Notes under the pieces: generated by a model | Database searches by the model: none | The model's input: only the letters and a program-made list of their open reading frames with translations | Told to the model about the DNA's origin: nothing | Shown here: in pieces, positions 49,505 to 58,929 of the stretch | How the letters are laid out: each line of letters opens with the position of its first letter | Numbering within the stretch: the stretch's first letter is position 1 | NCBI RefSeq assembly: GCF_900187385.1 | Contig: NZ_FYEY01000001.1 | Location: forward strand, 7,750,001-7,814,000 | Origin: Streptomyces sp. 2114.4 | GTDB lineage: Bacteria; Actinomycetota; Actinomycetes; Streptomycetales; Streptomycetaceae | Direction: 5' to 3' | Length of the DNA: 64,000 nucleotides | Program-made: the position numbers and the translations under genes

Positions 49505-50653
49505 TCAGGCGCGGGGGATGCGCCCCTTGCTGTGCATGGCGGTGCGGACCCGGTCCTCGGCCAGGCGGCGGCCGGCCGTGTGCGGGGTGATGTGCTGCAG
49601 CCGGGCCTCGTCGAGGACGGTCGTGGTGTTGGCGCGCAGCCGCGAGGAGACAGTCTCGACGATGGTGGAGGTGTCGGGCCGGAACCCGGAGTAGCGGGCG
49701 TCCATCGCGAAAGCGGCCGCGACGACACCGCCGGCGTTCGCCACGAAGTCGGGGAGCACGGTGATGCCGCGCTCCGCGAGGATGCTCCGGGCCTCGGCAG
49801 ACGTGGGCAGATTGGCGCCCTCCACCACGAGCTTCGCCTTGATGTCGCGCGCGGTGGTGCGGTCGATGACGTCCTGCAGGGCGGCGGGCACCAGGATGTC
49901 GCAGTCCACGGTGAGTTCACGGCCCGGAGCGAGCACGGTGCCGGCGGAGTGGCGGGTGACGAAGTGGTCGCCGTGCTCGTCGCGGGCCGCCAGCAGCGCG
50001 TCCACGTCGAGACCGCTGGGGTCGTGCAGCGCTCCGTGGGCGGTGGACACCGCCACGACGGTGGCACCGAGGGCGGCGAAGCGGCGGGCGGCTGCGCTGC
50101 CGACCGCACCGAAGCCCTGCAGGGCCACCCGGGAACCGGCCATCTCCAGCCCCTGGTGCGCTGCCGCGGCGTCGGCCGCCTCGGCAACGCCGTAACCGGT
50201 GACGCCGAGCTTGTCGTAGGCCACGCCACCGAGGTGCGCGGGGGTGCCGACGGCGGCGCCGCGGTCGCCCAGTTCGTCCTGGATGATGGCGGCGTCGTCC
50301 TCGGTCAGGCCCATGTCGAGTCCCATCACATACTCGCGGGGCACCTCGTTGGACAGCGCGCGGGCGAAGGCACGCAGCACCGCCTCCTTGTCGGGGGAGG
50401 CCGGATCGGCGACGATGCCGGCCTTGGCGCCGCCGTAGAAGAGGTCGACAGCGGCCCACTTCCATGTCATGACGCGGGCCAGCCGGGACACCTCGTCGAC
50501 GGTCACACCGGGGCTCATCCGGGTGCCGCCCTTGCCGATGCCGCGAGCGGTGTTGTCGATCACCAGGACGCCCTTCATACCGGTGCGCCGGTGCGAGACG
50601 ACGACGATCTTCTCGGGGCCCCACTCGTCGACGAGGGAGAGTGCGTCAGTCAC
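49505..50653 (-). CDS. Glu/Leu/Phe/Val-family amino-acid dehydrogenase
   Basis: A 382-residue NAD(P)-dependent oxidative deaminase. The dimerisation/catalytic domain contains GIGKGGTRMSPGVTVDEV, the catalytic-lysine segment FYGGAKAGIVADP and the conserved GLDMGLTEDD; the Rossmann domain has VALQGFGAVGSAAARRFAAL (GxGxxG). Closer in layout to glutamate than to branched-chain dehydrogenases. It follows the FAD/Fe-S dehydrogenase gene by 87 bp on the same strand and is probably cotranscribed. In a lysine/pipecolate pathway it would recycle glutamate formed by transamination of aminoadipate. Confidence 0.88.
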   Translation of the reverse strand: MTDALSLVDEWGPEKIVVVSHRRTGMKGVLVIDNTARGIGKGGTRMSPGVTVDEVSRLARVMTWKWAAVDLFYGGAKAGIVADPASPDKEAVLRAFARALSNEVPREYVMGLDMGLTEDDAAIIQDELGDRGAAVGTPAHLGGVAYDKLGVTGYGVAEAADAAAAHQGLEMAGSRVALQGFGAVGSAAARRFAALGATVVAVSTAHGALHDPSGLDVDALLAARDEHGDHFVTRHSAGTVLAPGRELTVDCDILVPAALQDVIDRTTARDIKAKLVVEGANLPTSAEARSILAERGITVLPDFVANAGGVVAAAFAMDARYSGFRPDTSTIVETVSSRLRANTTTVLDEARLQHITPHTAGRRLAEDRVRTAMHSKGRIPRA

Positions 50654-50740
50654 GGTGTGTTCCTTGTCGGTAGGACGGACGGAAGGGGGAGAGGAAGGGA
50701 GGAAGGAGGAGAAGGGCGAGGGAGGCGGGGGGAACCTGCG

Positions 50741-53665
50741 TCAGGACGAGGTGTCGGACGGGGGCAGTGCCTGGGCGATCAGTTCGGCGAGATGGATGCC
50801 GCTGCGGGGGGTCTGCTGGGCGATCTGGGTGCGGCAGCTGAAGCCGTCGGCCAGGATCCGGGTGTCGGCAGCGGCCGAGCGCACCGCGGGGAGCAGCACC
50901 TGTTCGCCCGCGGCGACCGAGACGTCGTAGTGGCCGCGCTCGAAACCGAAGTTGCCGGCGAGGCCGCAACAGCCGGAATCGAGGGTGGTGTTGTCGATGC
51001 CCATACGGGCCAGCAGCGTGCTGTCGGCGCCGAAGCCGGAGGTGGCGTGCTGGTGGCAGTGGGTCTGGCTGAGTGAGCGGGCCTCGATCCGCGGGGGCTG
51101 CCAGCCGGGCGTGTGGTGCACGAGGAGTTCGGCGAGGGTGCGGGTGGCCCGGGAGAGGGCGCGGGCTTCTTCGTCGCCGTCGAGGAGTTCGGGAAGGTCG
51201 CTCTTGAGGGCCGCGGTGCAGCTCGGCTCCAGCCCGACGACGGGTATGCCGGCGCGGACCGCGGGAGCCAGCGCGGTGACGGTCCGCCGGGCGATTCGGC
51301 GGGCGACGCCGAGCTGCCCGGTGGTGAGCCAGGTGAGCCCGCAGCACTGGGTGCCCTCGGGGACCTGCACCCGGTAGCCCGCGTCTTCGAGCACGGCCAC
51401 GCCGGCTCGGAGGACTTCGGGGCTGAAGTGGTTGTTGAAGGAGTCGACCCACAGCAGGACGGGGCCGCGCCGGCCGTCGCCTCCGGGGGTGCGGTGGCGC
51501 AACCACGTCAGGAAGGTCTGTGCGGCGAAGCGGGGGAGGTCCCGCTGCGGGGCGATGCCGCCCAGCCGTTTGAGGGCCGGGGCCAGTCGGGAAGAGGTGA
51601 GCGCGTTGACCAGGCCGGGGATCCGGGCGGCGGCCCGGGAGAGCAGGGGCAGCCAGCCCATGGTGTAGTGCGAGGCGGGTCGCAGGCGGCCCTTGTAGTG
51701 GTGGTGGAGGAATTCCGACTTGTAGGTGGCCATGTCGACGCCGACAGGGCAGTCGGCGCTGCACCCCTTGCACGACAGGCACAGATCCAGGGCGTCGCGG
51801 ACCTCGGTGGAACGCCAGCCGTCGGTGATCACTTCACCCTGGGTCATCTCGTACAGGAGCCTGGCGCGGCCGCGGGTGGAGTCCTTCTCGTCCCGCGTGA
51901 CCCGGTAGCTGGGACACATCACGTCGCCGCGGTGGACGGTGGAGCGGCACTTGCCGACGCCGACGCAGCGGCGGGTGGCCTTGGTGAAGTCGCCGTCGTC
52001 GGAGTGGAAGGGGAAGACCGTGGCCAGGGGCAGGGGAGCGCGGTGCGGGCTGACGCGCAGGTTGCCGTCGACGGGCAGCGGCCGCACGATCATGCCGGGG
52101 TTGAGGCCGTTGTCCGGGTCCCAGATGTTCTTGAACTCCTCGAACAGGGCGATGACGTCGGGCCCGTACATCAGGGGCAGGAGCGCCGAGCGGGCCTGGC
52201 CGTCGCCGTGTTCCCCGGACAGCGAACCACCGTGTACGGCGACCAGGTGGGCGGCGTCGGCGAGGAAGGTGCGGAAGACGGCGGTGCCCTGCTCGGTGGT
52301 GAAGTCGAAGTTGATACGGACGTGCAGACAGCCCTCGCCGAAGTGGCCGTAGACGGCGCCCTGCAGCTCGTGGCGCTGCAGCAGGTCGGTGAACTTGCGG
52401 AGGTAGGAGCCCAGTTGCTCGGGCGGGACGGCGGCGTCCTCCCATCCGGGCCAGGCCTCGGCCCCGCCTTCGGTCCCGGTCCCCGGGGGCAGGCGGGTGG
52501 CCAGACCCGCACCGTCCTCGCGGATGCGCCACAGGCTGCGGGCGCGTGCGGGATCGGTGACGATCTCGCTGCCGGTGCAGCGGGCGGCCCCGTGCGCGGT
52601 CCCGGCCAGCGCTTCGGCCTGCCGGGACAGGGTGTCCGCGGTGCCGCCGAGTTCCGCGAACAGCCAGGCCCGGGCGGTGGGGAGGGTGTCGATGGTGGTC
52701 CTGGTCGCGGGCCGGGTGACGATGTCGGTCAGTCCGCGGTCGAGTCCTTCCAGGGCCAGCGGCTGGTGCCGGAGCAGTGCGGGGACCGCGTCGGCCGCGG
52801 CGCCGGCGTCCGAGAAACCGAGGACGACCAGGGCCCGTGCGGGGGGAGGTGAGATGAGGCGGACGGTCGCCGAGAGCACGACGGCGAGGGTGCCCTCGCT
52901 GCCGACCAGGGCCCTGGCGAGGTGGAAGCGCCGCTCGGGCAGCAGCTGTTCCAGCGCATAGCCCGACACCTGCCGGGGGAACTGCCCCAGTTCGGTGCGG
53001 AGCGTGGCCAGATTGGCCTGGGCGAGCCGGTGCAGGGCGGCGATCAGCTCTCCGCGGTCGTCTCCCGCGGCCACGGCCGCGTCGATCTCCTCCCGGGTCA
53101 TCTCGCCGAGCCGGACCACCGTGCCGCGGTAGGTGACCACTTCGAGTTCGACGATGTTGTCGGCAGTGCGTCCCCAGGCGAGCGAGTGCGAGCCGCACGC
53201 ATTGTTGCCGATCATGCCTCCCAGGGTGCAGCGGCTGTGGGTGGAGGGATCGGCGCCGAACACCAGACCGTGCTCGGCGGCAGCGCTCTGCAGGTCGTCC
53301 AGGACGATGCCGGGCTGCACGGTCGCGGTCCGGGCGTGCGGATCCAGCGCCGTCAGCCGGTTGAAGTAGCGGGAGAAGTCGAGCACCACACCGGGTCCGA
53401 CGGCCTGCCCGGAGGTGCTGGTACCCGCGCCGCGTGCGGTGACCGGCACCCCCAGGCGACGGCACACCCGCAGGGCGTTGAGGACGTGCTGCCGCTCGCG
53501 GGGGAAGACCACGGCGAGCGGGATCTGGCGGTAGTTCGAGGCATCGGACGCGTACTGGGCCCGGTGACCGGCATCGCCGGCGACCCTGCCGCAGTCCCCG
53601 TGGTCGAGGGCTTCGGCCACCGCTGCCGCGTCGAGGCTGTCGACGCCCCGGTCTGTCGAGGTCAC
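50741..53665 (-). CDS. YdiJ-like FAD/Fe-S dehydrogenase, probable D-2-hydroxyglutarate dehydrogenase
   Basis: A 974-residue fusion. The N-terminal FAD domain of the GlcD/D-lactate-dehydrogenase type (VPVTARGAGTSTSGQAVGPG; GADPSTHSRCTLGGMIGNNA; GSEGTLAV) is followed by a ferredoxin-like segment with CVGVGKC and LCLSCKGCSADCPVGVD, and by CCG-type Fe-S/reductase domains (TQCCGLTWL, SGCCGLAGNFG). E. coli YdiJ has this architecture and oxidises D-2-hydroxyglutarate. The HglS gene 5 kb away makes D-2-hydroxyglutarate, which supports the same role here; D-lactate or glycolate remain alternatives. GTG start at 53665 behind GAAGGAG; divergent from a LysR gene. Confidence 0.85.
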   Translation of the reverse strand: MTSTDRGVDSLDAAAVAEALDHGDCGRVAGDAGHRAQYASDASNYRQIPLAVVFPRERQHVLNALRVCRRLGVPVTARGAGTSTSGQAVGPGVVLDFSRYFNRLTALDPHARTATVQPGIVLDDLQSAAAEHGLVFGADPSTHSRCTLGGMIGNNACGSHSLAWGRTADNIVELEVVTYRGTVVRLGEMTREEIDAAVAAGDDRGELIAALHRLAQANLATLRTELGQFPRQVSGYALEQLLPERRFHLARALVGSEGTLAVVLSATVRLISPPPARALVVLGFSDAGAAADAVPALLRHQPLALEGLDRGLTDIVTRPATRTTIDTLPTARAWLFAELGGTADTLSRQAEALAGTAHGAARCTGSEIVTDPARARSLWRIREDGAGLATRLPPGTGTEGGAEAWPGWEDAAVPPEQLGSYLRKFTDLLQRHELQGAVYGHFGEGCLHVRINFDFTTEQGTAVFRTFLADAAHLVAVHGGSLSGEHGDGQARSALLPLMYGPDVIALFEEFKNIWDPDNGLNPGMIVRPLPVDGNLRVSPHRAPLPLATVFPFHSDDGDFTKATRRCVGVGKCRSTVHRGDVMCPSYRVTRDEKDSTRGRARLLYEMTQGEVITDGWRSTEVRDALDLCLSCKGCSADCPVGVDMATYKSEFLHHHYKGRLRPASHYTMGWLPLLSRAAARIPGLVNALTSSRLAPALKRLGGIAPQRDLPRFAAQTFLTWLRHRTPGGDGRRGPVLLWVDSFNNHFSPEVLRAGVAVLEDAGYRVQVPEGTQCCGLTWLTTGQLGVARRIARRTVTALAPAVRAGIPVVGLEPSCTAALKSDLPELLDGDEEARALSRATRTLAELLVHHTPGWQPPRIEARSLSQTHCHQHATSGFGADSTLLARMGIDNTTLDSGCCGLAGNFGFERGHYDVSVAAGEQVLLPAVRSAAADTRILADGFSCRTQIAQQTPRSGIHLAELIAQALPPSDTSS

Positions 53666-53770
53666 CCTGCTCGCTCCTTCGTGCTCACCGGTCGTGTTCC
53701 GCCTGGCCCCGTCCACGATGTGGGGCGCCCGGGGCCGGGGACAAGGCCCAGCAGGGCGAAAGAATTCATG

Positions 53771-53782
53771 CTTGAGGGCAAG
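53771..53782. promoter_or_regulatory. Candidate LysR site
   Basis: CTTG-AGGG-CAAG, a 4-bp inverted repeat inside the longer imperfect dyad ATGCTTGAGGGCAAGGAAT, between the divergent dehydrogenase and LysR starts. Confidence 0.35.
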
Positions 53783-53851
53783 GAATGCTGAGGCTCGCGT
53801 TCGGGGGCGGTCGATGCCTATGCTCGCCTCCCGCGTCGTTGGGAGCCCGCG

Positions 53852-54766
53852 TTGCTGAAGCCACTGCATCTGCTCACCCTCAAGGCCGTCGTCCGCAGCG
53901 CCTCGTTCGCCCTCGCGGCCCGCGACCTCGGTTACACCGCCTCCGCCATCTCGCAGCAGATCTCCGCGCTGGAGAAGGAGACCGGCCTGGTGCTCTTCGA
54001 GCGGGAGGCGCACGGGATCCGCCCCACCGCCGCGGCCCACCGCCTGGTCGATCTCAGTACCCATGTGCTGGCGGCCATGGAGGACCTGGACCACCACGTC
54101 CAGGAGCTCGCCACCGGCGCCACCGGCCGGCTGCGGCTGGGCAGCTTTCCCACGGCCGATGTACGGCTGGTGCCCGCCGCCCTGTCCGCGCTCGTCGAAA
54201 GCCATCCGCGGGCCCGGATCCAGCTGGAGGAGGGCGAGCCCGAAGAACTCGTCACCGCGCTCAGCCATGGCGATCTCGATGTGGCGCTCGTCTACGAGTA
54301 CGGGCTCAGCCCCCGCCAGTGGCCCGACGGCCTGACCTGCCATCAACTGCTGCGCGAGGACCTGGTGCTGCTCAGGGCCCGTGACAGCGGCCTGGCCGCC
54401 CAGCTGTCCCAGCTGGCCGGGGCCCGCTGGATCACCAGCCGGGAGGACACCGCCGGGGCCCGGTCCTTCGTCCGCCTCTGTGCGGCCGCGGGGTTCGAGG
54501 CCGCCGTCGCCTTCCGCAGCAACAACTACGCCGTGGTGCGGGAGCTGGTGTCCGCGGGGCTCGGGGTGGCTGTCGTCCCGGCGCTCGGCCACGTTCCCGG
54601 TGACGGGATCGAAGCGACCCGGGTCACCCAGCGCTCCGCACACCGCACGGTGATGGCGCTGCACCGCAGCGAGAACAGCAACCCGTTGCTCCCCGCGGTG
54701 ATCAGCTGTCTGCGCCGTGCGGTGCCCGACGGCGAGCCGTATGTGCACCCCGCGTGCGAGGAGTGA
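53852..54766 (+). CDS. LysR-family regulator (ArgP/IciA-like appearance)
   Basis: A 304-residue LysR protein. The winged helix is LTLKAVVRSASFALAARDLG, then YTASAISQQISALEKETGLV; the effector domain includes LRLGSFPTADVRLVPAALSA and NNYAVVRELVSAGLGVAVVP. The start codon is TTG (53852) with GGGAG six bases upstream, a rare start that may limit expression. It is divergent from the FAD/Fe-S dehydrogenase operon and precedes a leftward amino-acid permease, so it may sense an amino acid or 2-hydroxyacid. Confidence 0.88.
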   Translation: MLKPLHLLTLKAVVRSASFALAARDLGYTASAISQQISALEKETGLVLFEREAHGIRPTAAAHRLVDLSTHVLAAMEDLDHHVQELATGATGRLRLGSFPTADVRLVPAALSALVESHPRARIQLEEGEPEELVTALSHGDLDVALVYEYGLSPRQWPDGLTCHQLLREDLVLLRARDSGLAAQLSQLAGARWITSREDTAGARSFVRLCAAAGFEAAVAFRSNNYAVVRELVSAGLGVAVVPALGHVPGDGIEATRVTQRSAHRTVMALHRSENSNPLLPAVISCLRRAVPDGEPYVHPACEE

Positions 54767-54839
54767 CCGGCCGGCCGCGGGCCGGCTCCGCCGCTCCGGG
54801 GGCGGGGAGCGGTGGAGCACCCGCGGGCACGGCCGGCCG

Positions 54840-56345
54840 TCAGCGGAGGGGTGCGGGCTCGGACGCGTCGGAGTCGGACATCCGGTCCAGGGCGTCGAGA
54901 TCCACCGAGCCTCCCGGCATGACCCTGCGGGTGCGGCGGTAGCCGTACGTGGCGTAGATGACCAGGCCGACGACCAGCCAGCCGCCGAGCCGCACCCAGG
55001 TCTCCCACTGCAGGAACGACATCAGCCAGACGGAGAAGGCCATCCCCAGGACGGGCACCACCGGCATGCCCGGACAGCGGAAACCGCGCTTGAGGTGCGG
55101 CTTGCGGTAGCGCAGGACCAGCACGGAAGCGGAGACCACCACGAACGCCAGCAGCACCCCGATATTGGTGAGTTCCGCGACCGCGTTGATGGGCAGCAGC
55201 CCCGCCAGCGCCGCGGACACCCCACCGATCAGCCAGGTGGCATGGTGCGGCACCTTGCGCCGGGGGTGGATGGCGCCGAACCAGGCGGGCATCAGCCCGT
55301 CACGGCTGAGCGCGTACCACAGGCGGGAGGCACCCATCATGAAGGAGAAGGTCACGGTGACGATGCCGATGACCGCGCCGACGGCGATCACATTGGCCAG
55401 CCCGCTCAGCCCCACGCTCTGGAACGCGCTGGAAATCCCGCTGTTCGGGTTGAGCTCGCTGTAGCGCTGCATCCCGGTGAGCACGATGCAGACCAGCACG
55501 TACAGCACCATGGAGACCGCCAGCGACAGCATCATCGCCTTCGGCAGCTTGCGCCGTGCCTCCACCGACTCCTCCGCGGCCGTACTCAGCGCGTCATAGC
55601 CGAACACGGCGAAGAAGACCGTGGCGGCCCCGGTGAAGGCCCCGCCGAAGCCGAACGGCGCGAAGGGATGCAGGTTGCCGGTCTTGACCTTGGTGAAGCC
55701 CACCACGATCACCAGCAGCACGATGCCGATCTTGATGAGGGTCAGCACCGTCTCCACCCGGGCCGAGGTGCGGGTGCCGCGGGTCAGCAGCCAGGCCACG
55801 CCGAGGCAGATCGCCATCGCGAGCAGGTCCACCCGGTGGCCGGCGCCGGTGCCGGGGGCGCCCAGGGCCCAGACCGGCAGATGGATGCCGACCGCTTGCA
55901 GCAGAAATCCCAGGTAGCCCGACATCCCGATCGCCACGACGGCGACGATGGCGGTGTACTCCAGGAGCAGGTCCCAGCCCACGATCCAGCCGACGATCTC
56001 CCCCAGGACCGCGGCGCAGTAGGTGTAGGACGAGCCTGCCTTCGGCACCATCCCGGCGAACTCGGCATAGGCGAAGGCCGCACAGAGCGAGGCGGCCCCG
56101 GCCACCAGGAACGAGACCAGGACGGCGGGACCGGCGACGTCCCGGGCGACGGCCGCGGCCAGGCTGAAGATCCCGGCCCCGATAATGGCGCCGATGCCGA
56201 TCATTGTCAGCTGGGTGAGGCCGAGCGTGCGCACCATGCGCTCACCGCTGGGCTGTTCATGGGGAAGAGTTCGCCGGAAGATTCCCTGGGGGCCTCTGCC
56301 CAGCAACGCGTGAAGGGGAGATTTCGGGGTGTGATGGGGGGACAT
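54840..56345 (-). CDS. APC-superfamily amino-acid permease (cationic amino-acid type)
   Basis: A 501-residue permease with about 12 helices. The first helix contains the substrate-binding GIGAIIGAGIFSLAAAVARD, and FAYAEFAGMVPKAGSSYTYC in helix 3 is characteristic of the CAT/YfnA-like branch that transports cationic or branched amino acids. The ATG at 56345 follows GGGAG. It is monocistronic between two LysR genes. In the context of the surrounding genes lysine, pipecolate or a similar substrate is plausible, inferred only from co-location. Confidence 0.88.
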   Translation of the reverse strand: MSPHHTPKSPLHALLGRGPQGIFRRTLPHEQPSGERMVRTLGLTQLTMIGIGAIIGAGIFSLAAAVARDVAGPAVLVSFLVAGAASLCAAFAYAEFAGMVPKAGSSYTYCAAVLGEIVGWIVGWDLLLEYTAIVAVVAIGMSGYLGFLLQAVGIHLPVWALGAPGTGAGHRVDLLAMAICLGVAWLLTRGTRTSARVETVLTLIKIGIVLLVIVVGFTKVKTGNLHPFAPFGFGGAFTGAATVFFAVFGYDALSTAAEESVEARRKLPKAMMLSLAVSMVLYVLVCIVLTGMQRYSELNPNSGISSAFQSVGLSGLANVIAVGAVIGIVTVTFSFMMGASRLWYALSRDGLMPAWFGAIHPRRKVPHHATWLIGGVSAALAGLLPINAVAELTNIGVLLAFVVVSASVLVLRYRKPHLKRGFRCPGMPVVPVLGMAFSVWLMSFLQWETWVRLGGWLVVGLVIYATYGYRRTRRVMPGGSVDLDALDRMSDSDASEPAPLR

Positions 56346-56625
56346 CGCTCGCTCCCTGTCAGGCAACGGCGGCACGACGGGCCACCGTCGTGGCGGGGGT
56401 CACCACTGGCCTGAAACCTTCACCCAGGATCCGCCCCGGCAAAAGGGACCCCAGCGCGACAACTTGCGTGGCTGAGCGCAAGCGGAACTGGGGGAGGCGC
56501 TCCGCAGGGCGAGCGCTCCGGATTCTCGTGCACCGGGCACCTTGTTGCGGCGCGCGCCAACTCGACCGTGGAGCAAGCCTGTTGACGGTGCGGCGTCGCG
56601 GTGTGCCGGCGGCCGGGGCGCTGTC

Positions 56626-57552
56626 CTACGGGGCGCGGCGGGCCGGTGTGCCGTGCCGGGCACCGGACACCGACCGCAGGACGTCGACCAGCGCCGCCAC
56701 CGTGGGCCGGTGCTCGACGGAGGAGCGGAACAGCACCACGATGTGCCGCTCGACCTTCTCCCGCAGCCGTACGACATCGAGGCGGGAGGCGCGCAGACCG
56801 AGCATCAGATCCGTCACCGTGCTCACCCCGATCCCCGCCTCGACCAGTGCCAGCGTGGCCGCGGTGTCGGTGACCTCGTGCTGGACCCGGGGTTCGACGC
56901 CCGCGCGCCGGCAGGCCGTGCGCACCGCACGGCCGTAGTAGCTGTCGGCGGACGGCAGGATCCACCCCAGGTCCTGCGTATCGGCCAGGCCGATCACTTC
57001 CCGGCCCGCCATCGACCCGGCAGGTACCGCCAGCGAGAACCGCTCGCGGTAGAGCTGCCGCACCTGCAGGGCGGGCTCCCGCGGAAGGGGCACATCCGGG
57101 TAATCGAGGCCGAGCGCCAGGTCCACCGCTCCGGACGCGACCGCGTCGTGCACCTCGTCCACCTCCATATCGCGGCTGTGCACCGCGAGCCGGGGATGGA
57201 CCTGGCGCACCTCCTGCAGCGCCGGCGGCAGGATCTCCGCGGCTGCCGTGGCGAACAGCCCGACGTGCAGCACCCCGGAGATCTCGTGCCGGGTGCGCTC
57301 CAGAGCCTCGACGGCTTCCGCCTCCGTCGACAGGATCCGCTCGGCGTGACACGCCAGCGTGCGGCCGGCATCGGTCAGCTCCACCCGCCGCCCGACCCGC
57401 CGCAGCAGCTCCGTGCCCGCGGCCTTCTCCAGCGCGGCGATCTGCTGGGAGACGCCGCCGGGCGTGTATCCAAGGGCCTGGGCCGCCGCGGTGATCGTTC
57501 CACGCCTGGTCAGCTCCACCAGGGACCGCAGCTGGGCACTCGTCCAGTCCAT
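56626..57552 (-). CDS. LysR-family regulator divergent from the pipecolate/aminoadipate operon
   Basis: A 308-residue LysR protein: MDWTSAQLRSLVELTRRGTI, then YTPGGVSQQIAALEKAAGTE for DNA binding; effector domain with GVLHVGLFATAAAEILPPAL and VEAGIGVSTVTDLMLGL. It is divergent from the three-gene rightward operon that starts at 57726, with a GATC-N6-GATC dyad and neighbouring AT-rich sequence between the starts. Likely activator of oxidase-hglS-amaB in response to a pathway intermediate. Confidence 0.9.
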   Translation of the reverse strand: MDWTSAQLRSLVELTRRGTITAAAQALGYTPGGVSQQIAALEKAAGTELLRRVGRRVELTDAGRTLACHAERILSTEAEAVEALERTRHEISGVLHVGLFATAAAEILPPALQEVRQVHPRLAVHSRDMEVDEVHDAVASGAVDLALGLDYPDVPLPREPALQVRQLYRERFSLAVPAGSMAGREVIGLADTQDLGWILPSADSYYGRAVRTACRRAGVEPRVQHEVTDTAATLALVEAGIGVSTVTDLMLGLRASRLDVVRLREKVERHIVVLFRSSVEHRPTVAALVDVLRSVSGARHGTPARRAP

Positions 57553-57557
57553 ATAGA

Positions 57558-57571
57558 GATCCTAATAGATC
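57558..57571. promoter_or_regulatory. Candidate LysR operator
   Basis: GATC-CTAATA-GATC, an inverted repeat with a 6-bp spacer in AT-rich sequence directly upstream of the LysR start and 155 bp before the operon it faces. Confidence 0.4.
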
Positions 57572-57725
57572 GGACGTACTAACTGTTCGTAGACGTCAAA
57601 GGTTGGAGTGCTGCACGATGACGGGCAGCTAGCTGATCAGCTCTTCTCGCCATGCACTGACAGCCCCGCCTGCGCCGGACGGATGCCCCCGGCGCAGGCG
57701 CCGGCCTCCGGAAGGGATCGGCCTC

Positions 57726-58901
57726 TTGTCCATGTCATCCACCTCCCGCACCGTGCCGCCGACCGCCGACGTCGTGATCGTCGGCGGCGGTGTGATGGGC
57801 ACCAGCATCGCGTTCCACCTGGCCGAGGCCGGGGTGTCCGACGTCGTCGTCATCGAGCGCGGCGAGCTGGCCGGCGGCAGCTCGGGCAAACCGATCGGCG
57901 GAGTGCGGGCGCAGTTCTCCGACCCGCTCAACATCGCCCTGGGCAGCAGGAGTCTGCGCGCCTGGCAGGACTTCGAACAGCGTCCCGGCGCGGACATCCG
58001 GCTGGACAGCGTCGGCTATCTCTTCCTGCTCACCAGCGACCAGCAGGCCGCGGACTTCGAGACCGCCGTCCGCCTCCAGAACGGCCTCGGCGTACCCAGC
58101 CGCATGATCGGCCCCCACGAAGCACAGCGGCTGTGTCCCTACGTCAGCACCGACGGGCTGGTGGCCGCCGCCTACTCCCCGACCGACGGCCACGCCCGTC
58201 CCCAACTCGCCGTCCAGGGCTATGCGCGCGCTGCCGCGGGCGCGGGCGTCACGTTCGCCACGCACACCACCGTCACCGGCCTCGATACCGCCGGTGACCG
58301 GGTCACGGCCGTCCACACCGATCACGGCCGGATCGCCTGCTCCACGGTCATCTGCACCGCGGGCGCCTGGTCCGCGCGGCTCGGCGAGATGGCGGGCGTC
58401 CACCTCCCGGTGCGCCCGGTGCGCCGCCAGCTCGCCTTCACCGCGCCGCTCGCGCCGCCCGCCCCGCGTATCCCCTTCACCATCGACTTCGCCTCGACCG
58501 CCTACTTCCACAACAGCGACGACGGCCTGCTGTTCGGCCTCGCCGACCCCGGACAGGACGAGGGCTTCGACACCACCTGGACCCCGGACTGGCTCGCACT
58601 CTTCCGTGCCGCCGCACGGCGCAGGGCGCCCGCCCTCGCCGGGATGGAGACCACCGGCGGCTGGGCCGGACTGTACGAGGTCACCCCGGACCACAACGCA
58701 CTGATCGGACGGGCCGGCGCGCCGCACAACTTCCTGTACGCCACCGGGTTCTCCGGCCACGGCTTCCTGCAGGCCCCCGCCGTCGGCGAGATCGTGCGCG
58801 ACCTCTACCTGGAGCGCACACCGTTCGTCGACGTCACCCCCTTCAGCGCCGACCGCTTCACGGCCGGTGCCGAGATCCGCCCCGAAATCCACGTGGTGTG
58901 A
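57726..58901 (+). CDS. DAO-family FAD oxidoreductase, putative pipecolate/secondary-amine oxidase
   Basis: A 391-residue flavoprotein of the D-amino-acid-oxidase/sarcosine-oxidase fold: ADVVIVGGGVMGTSIAFHLA binds FAD, GGSSGKPIGGVRAQFS follows, and YEVTPDHNALIGRAG with TGFSGHGFLQAPAVGEIVRD closes the flavin site. Related enzymes oxidise sarcosine, proline, glycine or pipecolate. Being first in an operon with HglS and an ALDH7-type dehydrogenase, it best fits an AmaA-like L-pipecolate oxidase. The start is TTG 57726 because GGAAGGGA is correctly spaced for it; the in-frame ATG at 57732 is the alternative. Confidence 0.82.
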   Translation: MSMSSTSRTVPPTADVVIVGGGVMGTSIAFHLAEAGVSDVVVIERGELAGGSSGKPIGGVRAQFSDPLNIALGSRSLRAWQDFEQRPGADIRLDSVGYLFLLTSDQQAADFETAVRLQNGLGVPSRMIGPHEAQRLCPYVSTDGLVAAAYSPTDGHARPQLAVQGYARAAAGAGVTFATHTTVTGLDTAGDRVTAVHTDHGRIACSTVICTAGAWSARLGEMAGVHLPVRPVRRQLAFTAPLAPPAPRIPFTIDFASTAYFHNSDDGLLFGLADPGQDEGFDTTWTPDWLALFRAAARRRAPALAGMETTGGWAGLYEVTPDHNALIGRAGAPHNFLYATGFSGHGFLQAPAVGEIVRDLYLERTPFVDVTPFSADRFTAGAEIRPEIHVV

Positions 58902-58929
58902 ATCCCCCCGACGGAAGGACGACCTGCCG